The notes: generated by a model from the sequence alone, not told the origin. A stretch of DNA of 64,000 nt from an uncultured Parafilimonas sp. (GCA_903882935.1 CAIRZB010000046.1:1-64000); one strand, 5' to 3'; numbered from the stretch's first letter, positions 44,813 through 54,304 are shown. A program made the numbers and translations.

Positions 44813-44990
44813 TTTGAAAATTTGAAAATGTGGTAATTTCAAAATGGCAATACTTGCGTTTGCATTTTTAAGTTGCCTCACTTTCAAATTATAAAGTTGT
44901 TAGTATGATTGGTGAAAAGAATAATAGAAATAAAGCGCATCAGCGACCGAATTTTTACATTTTCAAATTCCCCAATTTTCAAATTATTTA
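44813..44990. repeat. AT-rich TTTGAAAA-type repeat, second locus
   Basis: Units of TTTGAAAA in one orientation at 44818-44830 and TTTTCAAATT in the other at 44957-44988, with CACTTTCAAATTAT between. The same composition and a shared TTGCCTCA segment link it to the groES-groEL spacer. The right end runs into the stop codon of the dihydroorotase gene. Confidence 0.7.
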
Positions 44991-46354
44991 AACCGCATCC
45001 GCATCCCCATATTAGATTCATCAAACACCCCGTTTCCATAAACCATGTGGCCGTTTACAAAAGTATTTGTGATAGTGGCGGGGAGGGTAAAGTTTTCCAG
45101 TGGGCTCCAGCCGCATTTAAACAATATGTTTTCTTTCGTAACGGTGTATGGCTTGCTTAAGTCTGCAACGACAATATCGGCAAAATAACCTTCCCGTATG
45201 TAACCCCTGTCTTCAATTTTAAAGCAATTGGCTACGGCGTGGCTCATTTTTTCCACTACTTTTTCAATGCTAATCTTGCCCTGCTGTGCATAATACAGCA
45301 TCAGCAGTAGGGAGTGCTGCACCAACGGCAACCCCGCATGTGCTTTTTCATAAGGCTCGTCTTTTTCGGCCCAGGTATGCGGGGCATGGTCGGTGGCTAT
45401 CACATCCAGCCTGTCATCTAAAAGAGCCTGCCATAAAGCAGCCTTGTTATGCGGTGCTTTTATAGCTGGGTTGCACTTTATCTGGTTGCCCAGCCTGTCA
45501 TAATCGTCTGCGGTAAAATGCAGGTGGTGCACGCATACTTCGGCTGTGATGCGTTTGTCCTCCAACGGTATCATATTGGTAAACAGCTGCAATTCCTTCT
45601 CGGTGGATATATGCAATATGTGCAGTCTGCTGCCGTGTTTTTTAGCGAATTGTATTGCCCTAAACGAAGATTCAAAACAGGCCTCTTCGTTGCGGATGAT
45701 GGGGTGGTCGGCGGGTTGTAGGGTGCCTTTATCTTTTTTCAGTTGCTCCAAATTATCGCGGATGATGCGCTCGTCCTCGCAATGGGTGGCAATCAGCAGT
45801 TCGCTGCCGCCAAACACTTTGTCTAACATTAAGGGGTTGTCTACCAGCAGGTTACCGGTGGAGGAACCCATAAATATTTTTACGCCGCAAACCTCATGCT
45901 TTTTTTCATTGGTGCGCAGCACTTCCTCAATGTTGTCGTTTGAAGTGCCCATAAAAAAAGAGTAGTTGGCCAGCGCGCTGCGGCTGGCAATATTGTATTT
46001 GTCCTCCAGCAGTTGTTGGGAAAAAACGGGCGGCAAGGTATTAGGCATTTCCATAAAGCTGGTTATGCCGCCCGCCACAGCGGCCTTTGCCTCAGTGTAA
46101 ATGGTGGCTTTGTGGGTTAGGCCCGGTTCGCGAAAATGCACTTGGTCGTCAATGGCACCGGGTAGTACATGCTTGCCCGGCACCACTACTTCAGGCAGCG
46201 CATATTTTACTGAAACAGAAGGCGCAATTTTTTCAATGCGGCCGTTTTTTACCAAAATATCAGCCTGTATGGTTTTGCCCTCGTTTACTAGGAGGCCTTC
46301 TTTAATTAGGTATGAATTGCCGCCCCCGATATGTGGGCTAGTATAATTGCTCAT
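44984..46354 (-). CDS. pyrC: Dihydroorotase (class I-like)
   Basis: A 456-residue amidohydrolase. It catalyses the third step of pyrimidine synthesis, closing carbamoyl-aspartate to dihydroorotate. Landmarks are the first zinc site D-D-Q-V-H-F-R-E-P-G, G-G-I-T-S-F-M-E-M-P-N-T, T-H-C-E-D, L-H-I-L-H-I-S-T, and the catalytic A-T-D-H-A-P-H-T. In the usual D-x-H-x-H-x-R the first His is Gln here (D-D-Q-V-H). I recall this variant as usual in Bacteroidota homologues, so it is probably not a defect. Start at 46354 gives M-S-N-Y-T-S; 46366 is also possible. Confidence 0.88.
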   Translation of the reverse strand: MSNYTSPHIGGGNSYLIKEGLLVNEGKTIQADILVKNGRIEKIAPSVSVKYALPEVVVPGKHVLPGAIDDQVHFREPGLTHKATIYTEAKAAVAGGITSFMEMPNTLPPVFSQQLLEDKYNIASRSALANYSFFMGTSNDNIEEVLRTNEKKHEVCGVKIFMGSSTGNLLVDNPLMLDKVFGGSELLIATHCEDERIIRDNLEQLKKDKGTLQPADHPIIRNEEACFESSFRAIQFAKKHGSRLHILHISTEKELQLFTNMIPLEDKRITAEVCVHHLHFTADDYDRLGNQIKCNPAIKAPHNKAALWQALLDDRLDVIATDHAPHTWAEKDEPYEKAHAGLPLVQHSLLLMLYYAQQGKISIEKVVEKMSHAVANCFKIEDRGYIREGYFADIVVADLSKPYTVTKENILFKCGWSPLENFTLPATITNTFVNGHMVYGNGVFDESNMGMRMRFK

Positions 46355-46524
46355 TGATTGTAACATGTTTTGGCAAAAAAAAGAATGCGCCGAAAGTCGG
46401 AAAGTAAGCACGGTTTACAAAATATAATTTGGGGGAAAGCCCGGAAGAAGGCCAGATACTTAGTCTGAATCTCTGGTAGTCTGTAAGTCGGAATATATAA
46501 TATCGCAAGTATAGGTTTTTTTTC

Positions 46525-46552
46525 CATGGTCAATGGACCATGGGCTATGGAC
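46525..46552. repeat. CATGGTC/TATGGAC heptamer repeat
   Basis: CATGGTC, AATGGAC, CATGGGC and TATGGAC follow in phase at 7 bases. It is the same unit type as at 20971 and 21121. It lies between the dihydroorotase and HAD genes, close to the HAD gene end. Confidence 0.75.
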
Positions 46553-46575
46553 CTACTCTCCTCCGTCTTTCGCGC

Positions 46576-47208
46576 TCAAGCCTCCAGCTCCAACCCATAT
46601 TTTTTCAGCTTTTCAATGGTGCTTTCCAACCCTTCATGTTGTATGCCTTGCAAGCCGAGTGACCGGCCTACTTGCACAAACAAGGGGCGGTCTTCAATAT
46701 AAACCACTTCGTCAGGTAATACCTGGGCAACATCCAGGGCCAAATTGAAAATATCGGTATCGGGTTTGCGGAAATGAACAAAGCTGGAAGAAATAAAAAA
46801 ATCAACAAAACTGCCCAGTTTAAACTTTTTAATACGGTACTCTGTAAGCTCACGGCCTTCGTTGCTTACCACCACTATTTTAAGTTTGTATTTTTCCTTT
46901 AGGTTTTTCACTAAGGCAATCATGTCGTCAAAAGGCTTCGACTGCGCAAACATAAACTCCTTAAACTCATGGTGGCTAAAATCGCGTTTTTGGTAAAAGA
47001 CAATCCTGTCCAAATAGGTGTCCAAGCTAATTTTTCCGCTTTCGTAGGTGTCGTAGGTAAGGTGGTGGCGTTCATCCACTTCGTCTTTGTTAAGGCCAAA
47101 AACGCTAACCGCCTCGGCACGGGCCTTGCGGTTCCAGCCGTCTGTTAGCAAAACGCCGCCGATATCCAAAAAAAAGGTAGTAATGTTATATGTGTTCTCC
47201 ATACTCAT
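46576..47208 (-). CDS. HAD-superfamily hydrolase
   Basis: A 210-residue HAD protein. The nucleophile motif is F-L-D-I-G-G-V-L-L-T near residue 13; the D-x-G-G form occurs in the YihX/epoxide-hydrolase-like subgroup. Motif II is V-V-V-S-N-E-G, motif III region H-F-R-K-P-D-T-D-I-F with lysine, and motif IV V-V-Y-I-E-D-R. A helical cap is inserted after motif I. It is probably a small-molecule phosphatase, substrate unknown. Start M-S-M-E-N or M-E-N are both possible. Confidence 0.88.
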   Translation of the reverse strand: MSMENTYNITTFFLDIGGVLLTDGWNRKARAEAVSVFGLNKDEVDERHHLTYDTYESGKISLDTYLDRIVFYQKRDFSHHEFKEFMFAQSKPFDDMIALVKNLKEKYKLKIVVVSNEGRELTEYRIKKFKLGSFVDFFISSSFVHFRKPDTDIFNLALDVAQVLPDEVVYIEDRPLFVQVGRSLGLQGIQHEGLESTIEKLKKYGLELEA

Positions 47209-47387
47209 GTTTTTCCCGCTAAAATTAAGCTTTCAAGTATACAACCAACCCTTGTTGCTGCCTTATTTATTTATTACCAACCATTTTGCCATACCTTACC
47301 CAAGTTATTAAAGAAAAACTGCCAGATTTTCAGTAAAAAACCATTGGCATTTATTTGGGTAGCTTTATTGTGTAAGAAAATATTATT

Positions 47388-48290
47388 ATGGAATTTGTAG
47401 ACTATTATAAAATACTGAACATTGCAAAAACCGCCACGCAGGACGAGGTAAAGAATGCCTACCGTAAGCTGGCGCGCAAGCACCACCCCGACCTAAACCC
47501 AACCGACAAGGACGCCAACAAAAAGTTTCAGCAGATAAACGAGGCTAACGAGGTTTTGAGCGACGCCGAAAAGCGTAAAAAATACGATACCTACGGTAAA
47601 GACTGGCAGCATGCCGACGCATTTGAGCAGGCTAAGAAGGAGCGGGGCGGCCAACAATACCGGCAAAGCACCGGTGCTAACAGTTTTGCAGCCGGTGATG
47701 GTGATGATGAAGGTTATTTCTCTGATTTTTTTGAATCTATGTTTGGCCAAAGCGGCGGACGGGCCAGAAGCACCCAAACGAAATTTAAGGGCAAGGATTA
47801 CAATGCGGAGCTTAGACTAACCCTGAAAGAAGCCTATGCCACCCACCAGCAAGTACTTACAGTAAACGAAAACAAGGTGCGCATAACGATACCAGCCGGT
47901 ATTGAAAACGGCCAGGTGATAAAATTAAAAGGCCACGGAGGCGCAGGCGTGAATGGCGGGCCTAGCGGGGACTTGTACATAACTTTTGCCATTGAAAACG
48001 ATCCGGCTTTTAAACGAGATGGAGACACGCTGTACTCCAACGTTGAACTTGACTTATACACAGCTGTGCTGGGTGGTGAGGTAACCATTGACACTTTGGA
48101 CGGGAAGTTGAAATTAAAAGTAAAACCAGAAACGCAAAACGGCACGAAAACGCGGTTGAAGGGCAAAGGTTTTCCGGTGTATAAAAAGGATGGCGAATTT
48201 GGCGACTTGTATGTTACCTACAATGTAAAAATACCCACTGGCTTAACCGAGGCCCAACGGGAACTGTTTACCCAACTGTCAAAATCTTAA
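47388..48290 (+). CDS. cbpA: DnaJ/CbpA-type J-domain co-chaperone
   Basis: A 300-residue co-chaperone. The J domain (1-70) has the H-P-D loop in K-H-H-P-D-L-N-P. A Gly/Ser-rich linker follows, with a F-x-D-F-F-E-S-M-F-G motif, and then two C-terminal beta-domains (V-R-I-T-I-P-A-G-I-E-N-G and D-L-Y-I-T-F). The four-cysteine zinc domain of DnaJ is absent, which makes it CbpA-type. It should stimulate DnaK ATPase. The next gene encodes its CbpM-like partner 13 bases on. Confidence 0.94.
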   Translation: MEFVDYYKILNIAKTATQDEVKNAYRKLARKHHPDLNPTDKDANKKFQQINEANEVLSDAEKRKKYDTYGKDWQHADAFEQAKKERGGQQYRQSTGANSFAAGDGDDEGYFSDFFESMFGQSGGRARSTQTKFKGKDYNAELRLTLKEAYATHQQVLTVNENKVRITIPAGIENGQVIKLKGHGGAGVNGGPSGDLYITFAIENDPAFKRDGDTLYSNVELDLYTAVLGGEVTIDTLDGKLKLKVKPETQNGTKTRLKGKGFPVYKKDGEFGDLYVTYNVKIPTGLTEAQRELFTQLSKS

Positions 48291-48303
48291 TGAAAGAAAC
48301 GCC

Positions 48304-48591
48304 ATGCAAACAGAAAATTTAATAGCAGCCAGCATATTTTGTAGCAGCCACCACATTGAATTTAGCTTCATCAGCTCGTTGCAGCAATATGGGTTGATTG
48401 AAGTTACGGCGACAGACGAAGACCTTTATATAAATAGTGATGATTTGAATAAGTTGGAGCAGTTCACCCGGTTTTATTATGAGCTGCAAATTAATTTGGA
48501 AGGCATTGACGCCATTAACCACCTGCTAGAGCAACTACAGCAAAAACAGCAAGAAGTGGTTAATTTGAGGAACAGGTTGCAAGCTTTATAA
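48304..48591 (+). CDS. cbpM: CbpM-like chaperone modulator
   Basis: A 95-residue protein of CbpM size. It has a MerR-like segment (C-S-S-H-H-I-E-F-S-F-I-S-S-L-Q-Q-Y-G-L-I), then L-N-K-L-E-Q-F-T-R-F, and the I-N-L-E-G-I-D-A-I-N-H-L-L-E-Q-L helix, followed by a coiled-coil end. CbpM binds the J domain of CbpA and inhibits it. The position 13 bases after cbpA supports the assignment. Confidence 0.88.
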   Translation: MQTENLIAASIFCSSHHIEFSFISSLQQYGLIEVTATDEDLYINSDDLNKLEQFTRFYYELQINLEGIDAINHLLEQLQQKQQEVVNLRNRLQAL

Positions 48592-48647
48592 AGTTTTTCC
48601 GGCGGCCCCCAAAAACATTTATGCTCTGTATAATAACTGGCTCACAT

Positions 48648-51200
48648 TTAATAGCCCGGGTAATGTTTATAAAACATTTTTTTTGCAAATTCAGCCACGG
48701 CTACATAACTCACCACAATCAGCAAAACAGCCAGGTTAAACAAAGGTGGCAAAGGCACAAAATTAAACACCTTCGCCAGAGGCAGTAATGGCAGTAAAAA
48801 GGTAAAGCCAATAATTATCACGGTGGTAATTAACAGGTACTTGCCCAGCCTGCTTTTAAAAAACACTTTTCGGCTACGTACAACCAGCACAATAAAAGTT
48901 GCCGACACCACCGATTCTAAAAACCAGCCTGTTTGAAATTCGGCTTCCTTGGCATGTAGTAACAATAGTAATACGCCAAATGTGGCATAGTCGAAAACAG
49001 AACTGATGATGCCAAACACCATCATAAATTTTCGGATAAACACAATATCCCATTTACGGGGTTTGCTAATCATTTCATCATCCACCCTGTCGGATGAAAT
49101 GGTCATTTCCGGGAAATCGGTCAGCAGGTTGGTGAGCAATATTTGTTTGGGAAGCAGCGGCAAAAACGGCAGGAAGATGGAAGCGCCCGCCATACTGAAC
49201 ATATTACCAAAATTGGCACTGGTGGCCATAAAAATATACTTTAGCGTATTAGCAAACGTTATTCTGCCTTCTTTTACGCCGTTTATCAGTACCTGTAAAT
49301 CATTGTCAAGCAATACAATGTCCGCCGCTTCTTTGGCAACGTCAACAGCATCTGCCACAGATATACCCACATCTGCGGCGTGCAGGGCAGTGGCATCGTT
49401 TATACCATCGCCCATATAACCCACGGAATGGCCGCTTTTTTTAAGCGCGAGTATGATGCGTTCTTTTTGGTTGGGCTCAATTTCTGCAAACACGTTGGCT
49501 TTTAACGCCTTATGTACTAGGGCGGAATCGCCCATTGTGCGCAAATCGGTTCCGGTTATCACTGTTGGGTTTTGCATACCCAACGATTCCATCACGTGCT
49601 TGGCTACCAGCGCATTGTCGCCCGTTATCATCTTAAAGGCAATGCCCAAATCCTGCAGGGTTTTTACAGTTTCTTGTATGCCGGGTTTCAGGGGGTCAAA
49701 CAGGGTAATAAACCCTATAAAAACCATCCCTTTCTCATCATCCTTTTTTATAAAATTGCCTTCAACTGCCTTAATGGCAACGCCCAGGGTTCGGTATCCT
49801 TTGGCACTGTATTCCTGGTATTTGGCCTCCACTGTTTGCTGTAACGTCGTTAACGGTACCTTTTGGCCGTCGGCGGTTTGGGCTTGGGTGCAAATATCCA
49901 GTATGTTTTTCAAGGCACCTTTGCATATCATTACTTGTTCGCTGCCGTTGCTGGCCAATATACTTAACCGTTTGCGAATAAAATCGTAGGGTATTTCGTC
50001 AACTGAATGGTAGCTTTTTTCGTCCCCGGTCAGCACTTCGCAAAAGGCTTGGTCAATCGGGTTTTTAAAGGCCCTTTGGCAATAAGCGTTCACGCCCGCA
50101 TAAAACAACACTTTTTTGTTTTCGGCACCTTCCGCGCTGTAACTGCCCTCTACCTTTACCTTGCCTTGGGTAACGGTGCCTGTTTTGTCTGAGCAAAGCA
50201 TGTTCATACTGCCAAAATTTTCAATCGCACTCAGCTTTTTTACAATCACTTTTACTTTGGCCATCCGCTTTGCACCCTGCGCCATGTTAATGCTGATGAT
50301 AGCCGGCAGCAGCTGCGGGGTAAGCCCCACGGCTATGGCCATCGCGAACAGAAACGAATCCAGCACGGGTTTTTTCATGGCGAGGTTTACGGCGAGTATT
50401 ACTACCACCAACACCAGCGTAATCTGCATAAGCATATAGCCGAAATGCTTGATGCCTTTTTCAAAATCTGTTTCTGGCGAGGTTGCTTTTAGGCGGCTTG
50501 AAATTGCCCCAAACTCTGTTGCAAGGCCGGTGTTAACCACCACTATTTTTGCAGTACCGCTTATTACGTGCGAACCCATGAAAACCGCGTTGGTCCGTTT
50601 GGCAATAACCGTTGTTTTGTCAACAACGCCCTGCATTTTTTCGGCGGGAAAGGTTTCGCCGGTAAACGCAGCCTCGTCCACAAAAAGCTCTTTCGATTCC
50701 ACAATCAGGCCGTCTGCCGGCACCACGTCGCCAGCGCCAAGCAGAATAATATCGCCGGGTACCACTTCCTCAATGGCCTTTTCACCCTCTGTTCCATTCC
50801 GGACTACCCTGGTGGTTAGCTTTACCAACGCCAGCAGCTTTGCCACCGCGCTGGAGGCGCCTTTTTCCTGCCAAAAACCCAGCCCGCTGCTAATGAATAT
50901 AATGGTAAATATTACGTAGCCGTCTGTTTTGTCACCAAGGTTAAAGGCAATGATGGCTGCGGCCAGCAATATTAGGGTGATGGGGCTTTTAAACTGGTTT
51001 AAAAACAGCACCAAACCATTGTAAGACTGTTTTTTTTGGATGGTGTTTGCGCCATACTGTTTTTTTCTCCGCAAAGCTTCGTCATTTGTAATGCCAGACG
51101 CACCCGTATTTAATGTTGCCATAACAGTAGTGGCTGGGTAGGCCCAAAAATTGGCGGGCAATGGTGCGTCGGTGCCTGTTTGCTTTGCTGAGGTGTTCAT
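48648..51200 (-). CDS. mgtA: Magnesium-translocating P-type ATPase
   Basis: An 850-residue P3B-type ATPase that imports Mg2+. Elements: T-G-E-T-F-P actuator loop (T-G-E-S/T), phosphorylation site C-S-D-K-T-G-T-V-T, nucleotide-binding K-G-A, hinge G-D-G-I-N-D-A-T-A-L, and about ten membrane segments with a C-terminal bundle. The start at 51198-51200 gives M-N-T-S-A-K-Q-T; a further 13 upstream codons are open but unlikely. No Mg2+-sensing leader was recognised. Confidence 0.95.
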   Translation of the reverse strand: MNTSAKQTGTDAPLPANFWAYPATTVMATLNTGASGITNDEALRRKKQYGANTIQKKQSYNGLVLFLNQFKSPITLILLAAAIIAFNLGDKTDGYVIFTIIFISSGLGFWQEKGASSAVAKLLALVKLTTRVVRNGTEGEKAIEEVVPGDIILLGAGDVVPADGLIVESKELFVDEAAFTGETFPAEKMQGVVDKTTVIAKRTNAVFMGSHVISGTAKIVVVNTGLATEFGAISSRLKATSPETDFEKGIKHFGYMLMQITLVLVVVILAVNLAMKKPVLDSFLFAMAIAVGLTPQLLPAIISINMAQGAKRMAKVKVIVKKLSAIENFGSMNMLCSDKTGTVTQGKVKVEGSYSAEGAENKKVLFYAGVNAYCQRAFKNPIDQAFCEVLTGDEKSYHSVDEIPYDFIRKRLSILASNGSEQVMICKGALKNILDICTQAQTADGQKVPLTTLQQTVEAKYQEYSAKGYRTLGVAIKAVEGNFIKKDDEKGMVFIGFITLFDPLKPGIQETVKTLQDLGIAFKMITGDNALVAKHVMESLGMQNPTVITGTDLRTMGDSALVHKALKANVFAEIEPNQKERIILALKKSGHSVGYMGDGINDATALHAADVGISVADAVDVAKEAADIVLLDNDLQVLINGVKEGRITFANTLKYIFMATSANFGNMFSMAGASIFLPFLPLLPKQILLTNLLTDFPEMTISSDRVDDEMISKPRKWDIVFIRKFMMVFGIISSVFDYATFGVLLLLLHAKEAEFQTGWFLESVVSATFIVLVVRSRKVFFKSRLGKYLLITTVIIIGFTFLLPLLPLAKVFNFVPLPPLFNLAVLLIVVSYVAVAEFAKKMFYKHYPGY

Positions 51201-51602
51201 AAAAAAGAATATACTAAAGGTATGGTTTTTGAAGCGCATTTGGGTAATGCCGAATACGGGGGAATGAGAAAGGCCGAATGGTTGCTATACGGCGGTATAC
51301 TAAAAAACATGTATTGCAATAAATGGGCTGGGTATGCATGTAAAGCCAAAAAGCCCTTGGTTTTAACGCTGCTGCGATGCGCTAAGGCAGGGCAAATGCA
51401 TTAATGAATACGCAATAACGTTTGCAGATAAAATTTTAAAATGGATTGATTGCCATAATACAGGTTACTATTAGATAGGCGTATTTGGTATTTTGTGGTA
51501 ATATTACCACGATACGGTTAACACATTAGCAAGCCCTTTGTAATTTAAAATCACCTTGCACACCCACCCGTAGCAGGATACTAATTGGTTGGCAGCTAAA
51601 AA
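51201..51602. other. Intergenic region upstream of mgtA
   Basis: About 400 bases. A 60-codon frame at 51222-51404 (plus) has no signal or family resemblance. The minus strand reads TACCTTTA at 51215-51222, a weak -7-like element for mgtA. Nothing else was recognised. Confidence 0.45.
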
Positions 51603-51725
51603 CTAACGTGAACGGCGGAAATAATTGGGGTCGTGCGAAGGGCAATCCGAGCCGCGGGAAGCAGCGCAGGAAGAAAACAGGCTGATCATTACCATTGCTA
51701 TTACCACATAAAATACTTTTTTCAT
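51603..51725 (-). CDS. Very small lipoprotein (40 residues)
   Basis: The frame from ATG at 51723-51725 gives M-K-K-V-F-Y-V-V-I-A-M-V-M-I-S-L-F-S-S-C: a textbook lipoprotein signal with Cys at 20. The mature part is only 21 residues and contains C-P-S-H-D-P-N-Y-F-R-R. I recall similar tiny lipoproteins with a C-P-x-H-x-x-x-Y/F-R pattern in Bacteroidota; the function is unknown. A perfect -7 element lies 39 bases upstream, which supports expression. It is divergent from mpl. Confidence 0.75.
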   Translation of the reverse strand: MKKVFYVVIAMVMISLFSSCAASRGSDCPSHDPNYFRRSR

Positions 51726-51763
51726 TGGGGATTGAATTTTACGATTAATTTGTATTTGGTTAG

Positions 51764-51771
51764 CAAATATA
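51764..51771 (-). promoter_or_regulatory. -7 element of the small lipoprotein gene
   Basis: TATATTTG on the minus strand, a perfect TAnnTTTG, 39 bases before the lipoprotein start. The -33 part is not obvious. Confidence 0.5.
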
Positions 51772-51832
51772 AGACGTTTGGGTTACATTTTTATTGTTGC
51801 ACAACCAGTTAATTAATTAAGAGGTTATTAAA

Positions 51833-53188
51833 ATGGACGTACACTTTATATCAATCGGCGGAAGCGTAATGCACCAACTGGCCATCGCATTAAAACAAAA
51901 AGGCTATCATGTTACCGGCACCGATGATGAAATATTTGAGCCGGCCAGGGCCAACCTGGCAAAAGAAGGGTTATTGCAGGCCAAGATGGGGTGGGATACT
52001 AATATGATACACGCTGGCCTGGATGCTGTTATTTTAGGCATGCATGCCAAGGCCGACAACCCCGAGCTACAGAAGGCAGTTGCATTAGGTTTGAAGATTT
52101 ACTCCTTTCCTGAATATATTTACAACGAAAGCATACAGAAGACTAGGATAGCCGTGGGAGGAAGCCATGGCAAAACCACCACCACCAGCATGATAATGCA
52201 TGTGCTAAAGGCGGCCGGGAAAGACTTTGACTATTTGGTGGGCGCCAAGCTGGATGGTTTTGGCCATAGCGTAAAAATTACCGATGCACCGTTGATTGTT
52301 TGCGAGGCCGACGAATACCCTGCCAGTACGCTGGAAAAGAGACCAAAATTCCATTTTTTGTTCCCGCATGTAGCCATCATCACGGGCATTGCCTGGGACC
52401 ATATCAATGTGTTCCCCACATTTGATATTTACTTGGAGCAGTTTGCCATCTTCATCCAAAAAATTGAGGCGGGCGGGCTACTCATCTACAATGAAACAGA
52501 TGCTGTGCTAACCGCCTTGGTGGCAAAACACAAACGGGCCGATTTGCGTTACCAACCCTATGCCATACCGCCCCACGCCATAGCAAACGGCACCACTACC
52601 GTTCAACTGGGCAAAGCCGCAGCCAACTTAAAAGTGTTTGGCAACCATAACCTGCTAAACCTGCACGCCGCTTACTTTGCCTGCCAGCAAGCTGGTGTGG
52701 CCGAAGCCGCTTTTGTGCAGGCCATCAGCACATTTACGGGTGCCGCCAAACGCCTAGAAGTACTGGCGAACAATGCTATCACCACTGTATACCGCGATTT
52801 TGCCCATGCGCCCAGCAAAGTTAAAGCCACTATTGAGGCGGTGAAACAGCAATACCCTGCACGTAAATTGTTGGCCGTTCTGGAGTTGCATACTTTTAGC
52901 AGCCTGAACGGTGATTTTATGCGTGAATACAATGGGGCGATGGAAATGGCGGACGGGGCAGTGGTGTTCTACGCCAACCACGCGCTTGAATTAAAACGAA
53001 TGCCCCCGTTGGCAACGGAAAAAGTAATCGCAGGGTTTAACAAACCGGGGTTGGTGGTTATTAACGATAAGCAAGCACTGCTGAGCTGGCTGCAACAGCA
53101 AAATTATACAGACGCAAACCTGCTGCTAATGAGCAGTGGTAACTACGATGGTTTGGATATTGGGGCGTTGGTAGGCGGCATAGTGTAA
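51833..53188 (+). CDS. mpl: UDP-N-acetylmuramate:L-alanyl-gamma-D-glutamyl-meso-diaminopimelate ligase
   Basis: A 451-residue Mur-ligase-family enzyme. Mpl re-uses recovered murein tripeptide by joining it to UDP-MurNAc. The N-terminal H-F-I-S-I-G-G-S-V-M-H-Q-L-A is the Mpl form of the Rossmann motif. The ATP site is G-G-S-H-G-K-T-T-T-T. E-A-D-E-Y follows near 160, then the Mpl-type I-T-G-I-A-W-D-H-I-N-V-F and a C-terminal domain with D-F-A-H-A-P-S-K-V. Presence of Mpl implies a diaminopimelate-type wall. Confidence 0.93.
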   Translation: MDVHFISIGGSVMHQLAIALKQKGYHVTGTDDEIFEPARANLAKEGLLQAKMGWDTNMIHAGLDAVILGMHAKADNPELQKAVALGLKIYSFPEYIYNESIQKTRIAVGGSHGKTTTTSMIMHVLKAAGKDFDYLVGAKLDGFGHSVKITDAPLIVCEADEYPASTLEKRPKFHFLFPHVAIITGIAWDHINVFPTFDIYLEQFAIFIQKIEAGGLLIYNETDAVLTALVAKHKRADLRYQPYAIPPHAIANGTTTVQLGKAAANLKVFGNHNLLNLHAAYFACQQAGVAEAAFVQAISTFTGAAKRLEVLANNAITTVYRDFAHAPSKVKATIEAVKQQYPARKLLAVLELHTFSSLNGDFMREYNGAMEMADGAVVFYANHALELKRMPPLATEKVIAGFNKPGLVVINDKQALLSWLQQQNYTDANLLLMSSGNYDGLDIGALVGGIV

Positions 53189-53368
53189 AACGGCGCACCT
53201 TTTTAGTTTTGCAAGGGCAATGAACAGAAATACCCTACAATGCTATTGCCCGCCAATGAGTTTGGAATACCACTGATACTAAAGGTTTTGGCACTATTCA
53301 GGCCACATTTTCGACAGTTAGTGCTGTTTGGTTGTGGTCTAAAAGATGCCTACCCGCCAATATTCAGT

Positions 53369-53389
53369 TTTCACGATTCACGTTTCCCG
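53369..53389. repeat. Three-unit WTTCMCG heptamer repeat
   Basis: TTTCACG, ATTCACG, TTTCCCG, in phase, 54 bases before the exonuclease start. The smallest occurrence of the family seen in this window. Confidence 0.7.
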
Positions 53390-53442
53390 TAAGTTTTAGT
53401 TACTTTGCATGCCATAACAAGCATTACAGTAATAATTAGCGA

Positions 53443-54213
53443 ATGAAACTTCAACTTGAGCGACCCATCGCGTTTATCGACCTTGAAACAACAGGTATAA
53501 ACATAAGCACAGATAAAATTGTAGAAATTGCCATTGTAAAAATAACCCCTGACGGTAAGCAAACAATTAAGCGTAAGCTTATTAACCCGCAAATGCCCAT
53601 ACCCAAGGCCTCCACTGACGTGCATGGCATTACAGACGAAATGGTGAAGGACGCGCCAACCTTTAAACAGGCCGCCAACGAAATAAAGCAGTTTTTGGAA
53701 CTATGCGACCTTGGTGGGTATAACAGCAACCGGTTTGACGTGCCGATGCTGATAGAGGAGTTTTTGCGCATCGGGCTCGATTTTTCAACCACCGGCCGTA
53801 AAATGGTAGACGTTCAAAAGGTTTTTCACCTGATGGAGCAGCGCACGTTGGGTGCGGCCTATAAATTTTATTGCAACAAAACATTGGAAGGTGCCCACAG
53901 TGCCGAGGTAGACGCCACCGCCACATGGGAAATTCTGTTGGCCCAGGTGGAGCGTTACGAAAACATCGGCACCACCATTGAAAGCATAGTAAAGTTTACT
54001 GGGGAGGATGATATTGTTGATTTCTCCCGGCGCTTTATAAAAGTAAACGGCATTGAGGTGTTTAACTTTGGCAAACACAAGGGCAAGCCGGTTACTGAGG
54101 TATTAAGAATTGAGCCGCAGTATTACGATTGGATGATGAAGGGCGATTTTGCCATGGACACAAAGCAGAAATTTACAGAGATACTTAACCGAACCCTGTT
54201 AAAAAAACCATAA
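53443..54213 (+). CDS. DEDDh 3'-5' exonuclease (DnaQ-like) with a C-terminal add-on domain
   Basis: A 256-residue protein. The exonuclease acids are visible: F-I-D-L-E-T-T-G (Asp, Glu), N-R-F-D-V-P-M-L (Asp), and H-S-A-E-V-D-A (His and Asp of the DEDDh type). The region I-P-K-A-S-T-D-V-H-G-I-T is typical of the polymerase III epsilon group. After the nuclease (about 175) comes a short domain with F-N-F-G-K-H-K-G-K-P-V, then Y-Y-D-W-M-M-K-G-D-F, which is found C-terminally in many Bacteroidota exonucleases. It is monocistronic. Confidence 0.93.
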   Translation: MKLQLERPIAFIDLETTGINISTDKIVEIAIVKITPDGKQTIKRKLINPQMPIPKASTDVHGITDEMVKDAPTFKQAANEIKQFLELCDLGGYNSNRFDVPMLIEEFLRIGLDFSTTGRKMVDVQKVFHLMEQRTLGAAYKFYCNKTLEGAHSAEVDATATWEILLAQVERYENIGTTIESIVKFTGEDDIVDFSRRFIKVNGIEVFNFGKHKGKPVTEVLRIEPQYYDWMMKGDFAMDTKQKFTEILNRTLLKKP

Positions 54214-54304
54214 ATACAGTGGGTTTTTCGGCAATTGTATAAAATCTAACAGTCCACTTTTTTAGAAATATGTACTTTCGGAGCTTCAACAAGCATATAA
54301 TTTT

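Noticed and set aside
46576-47208. HAD motif I with D-x-G in place of D-x-D as a sign of inactivity
   Set aside because: The D-x-G-G-V form is the normal variant of the YihX/epoxide-hydrolase-like subgroup, and motifs II-IV are intact.
51222-51404. 60-codon plus-strand frame overlapping the start of mgtA
   Set aside because: Lies in the mgtA promoter region, no signal peptide, no resemblance to a leader peptide that would sense Mg2+.
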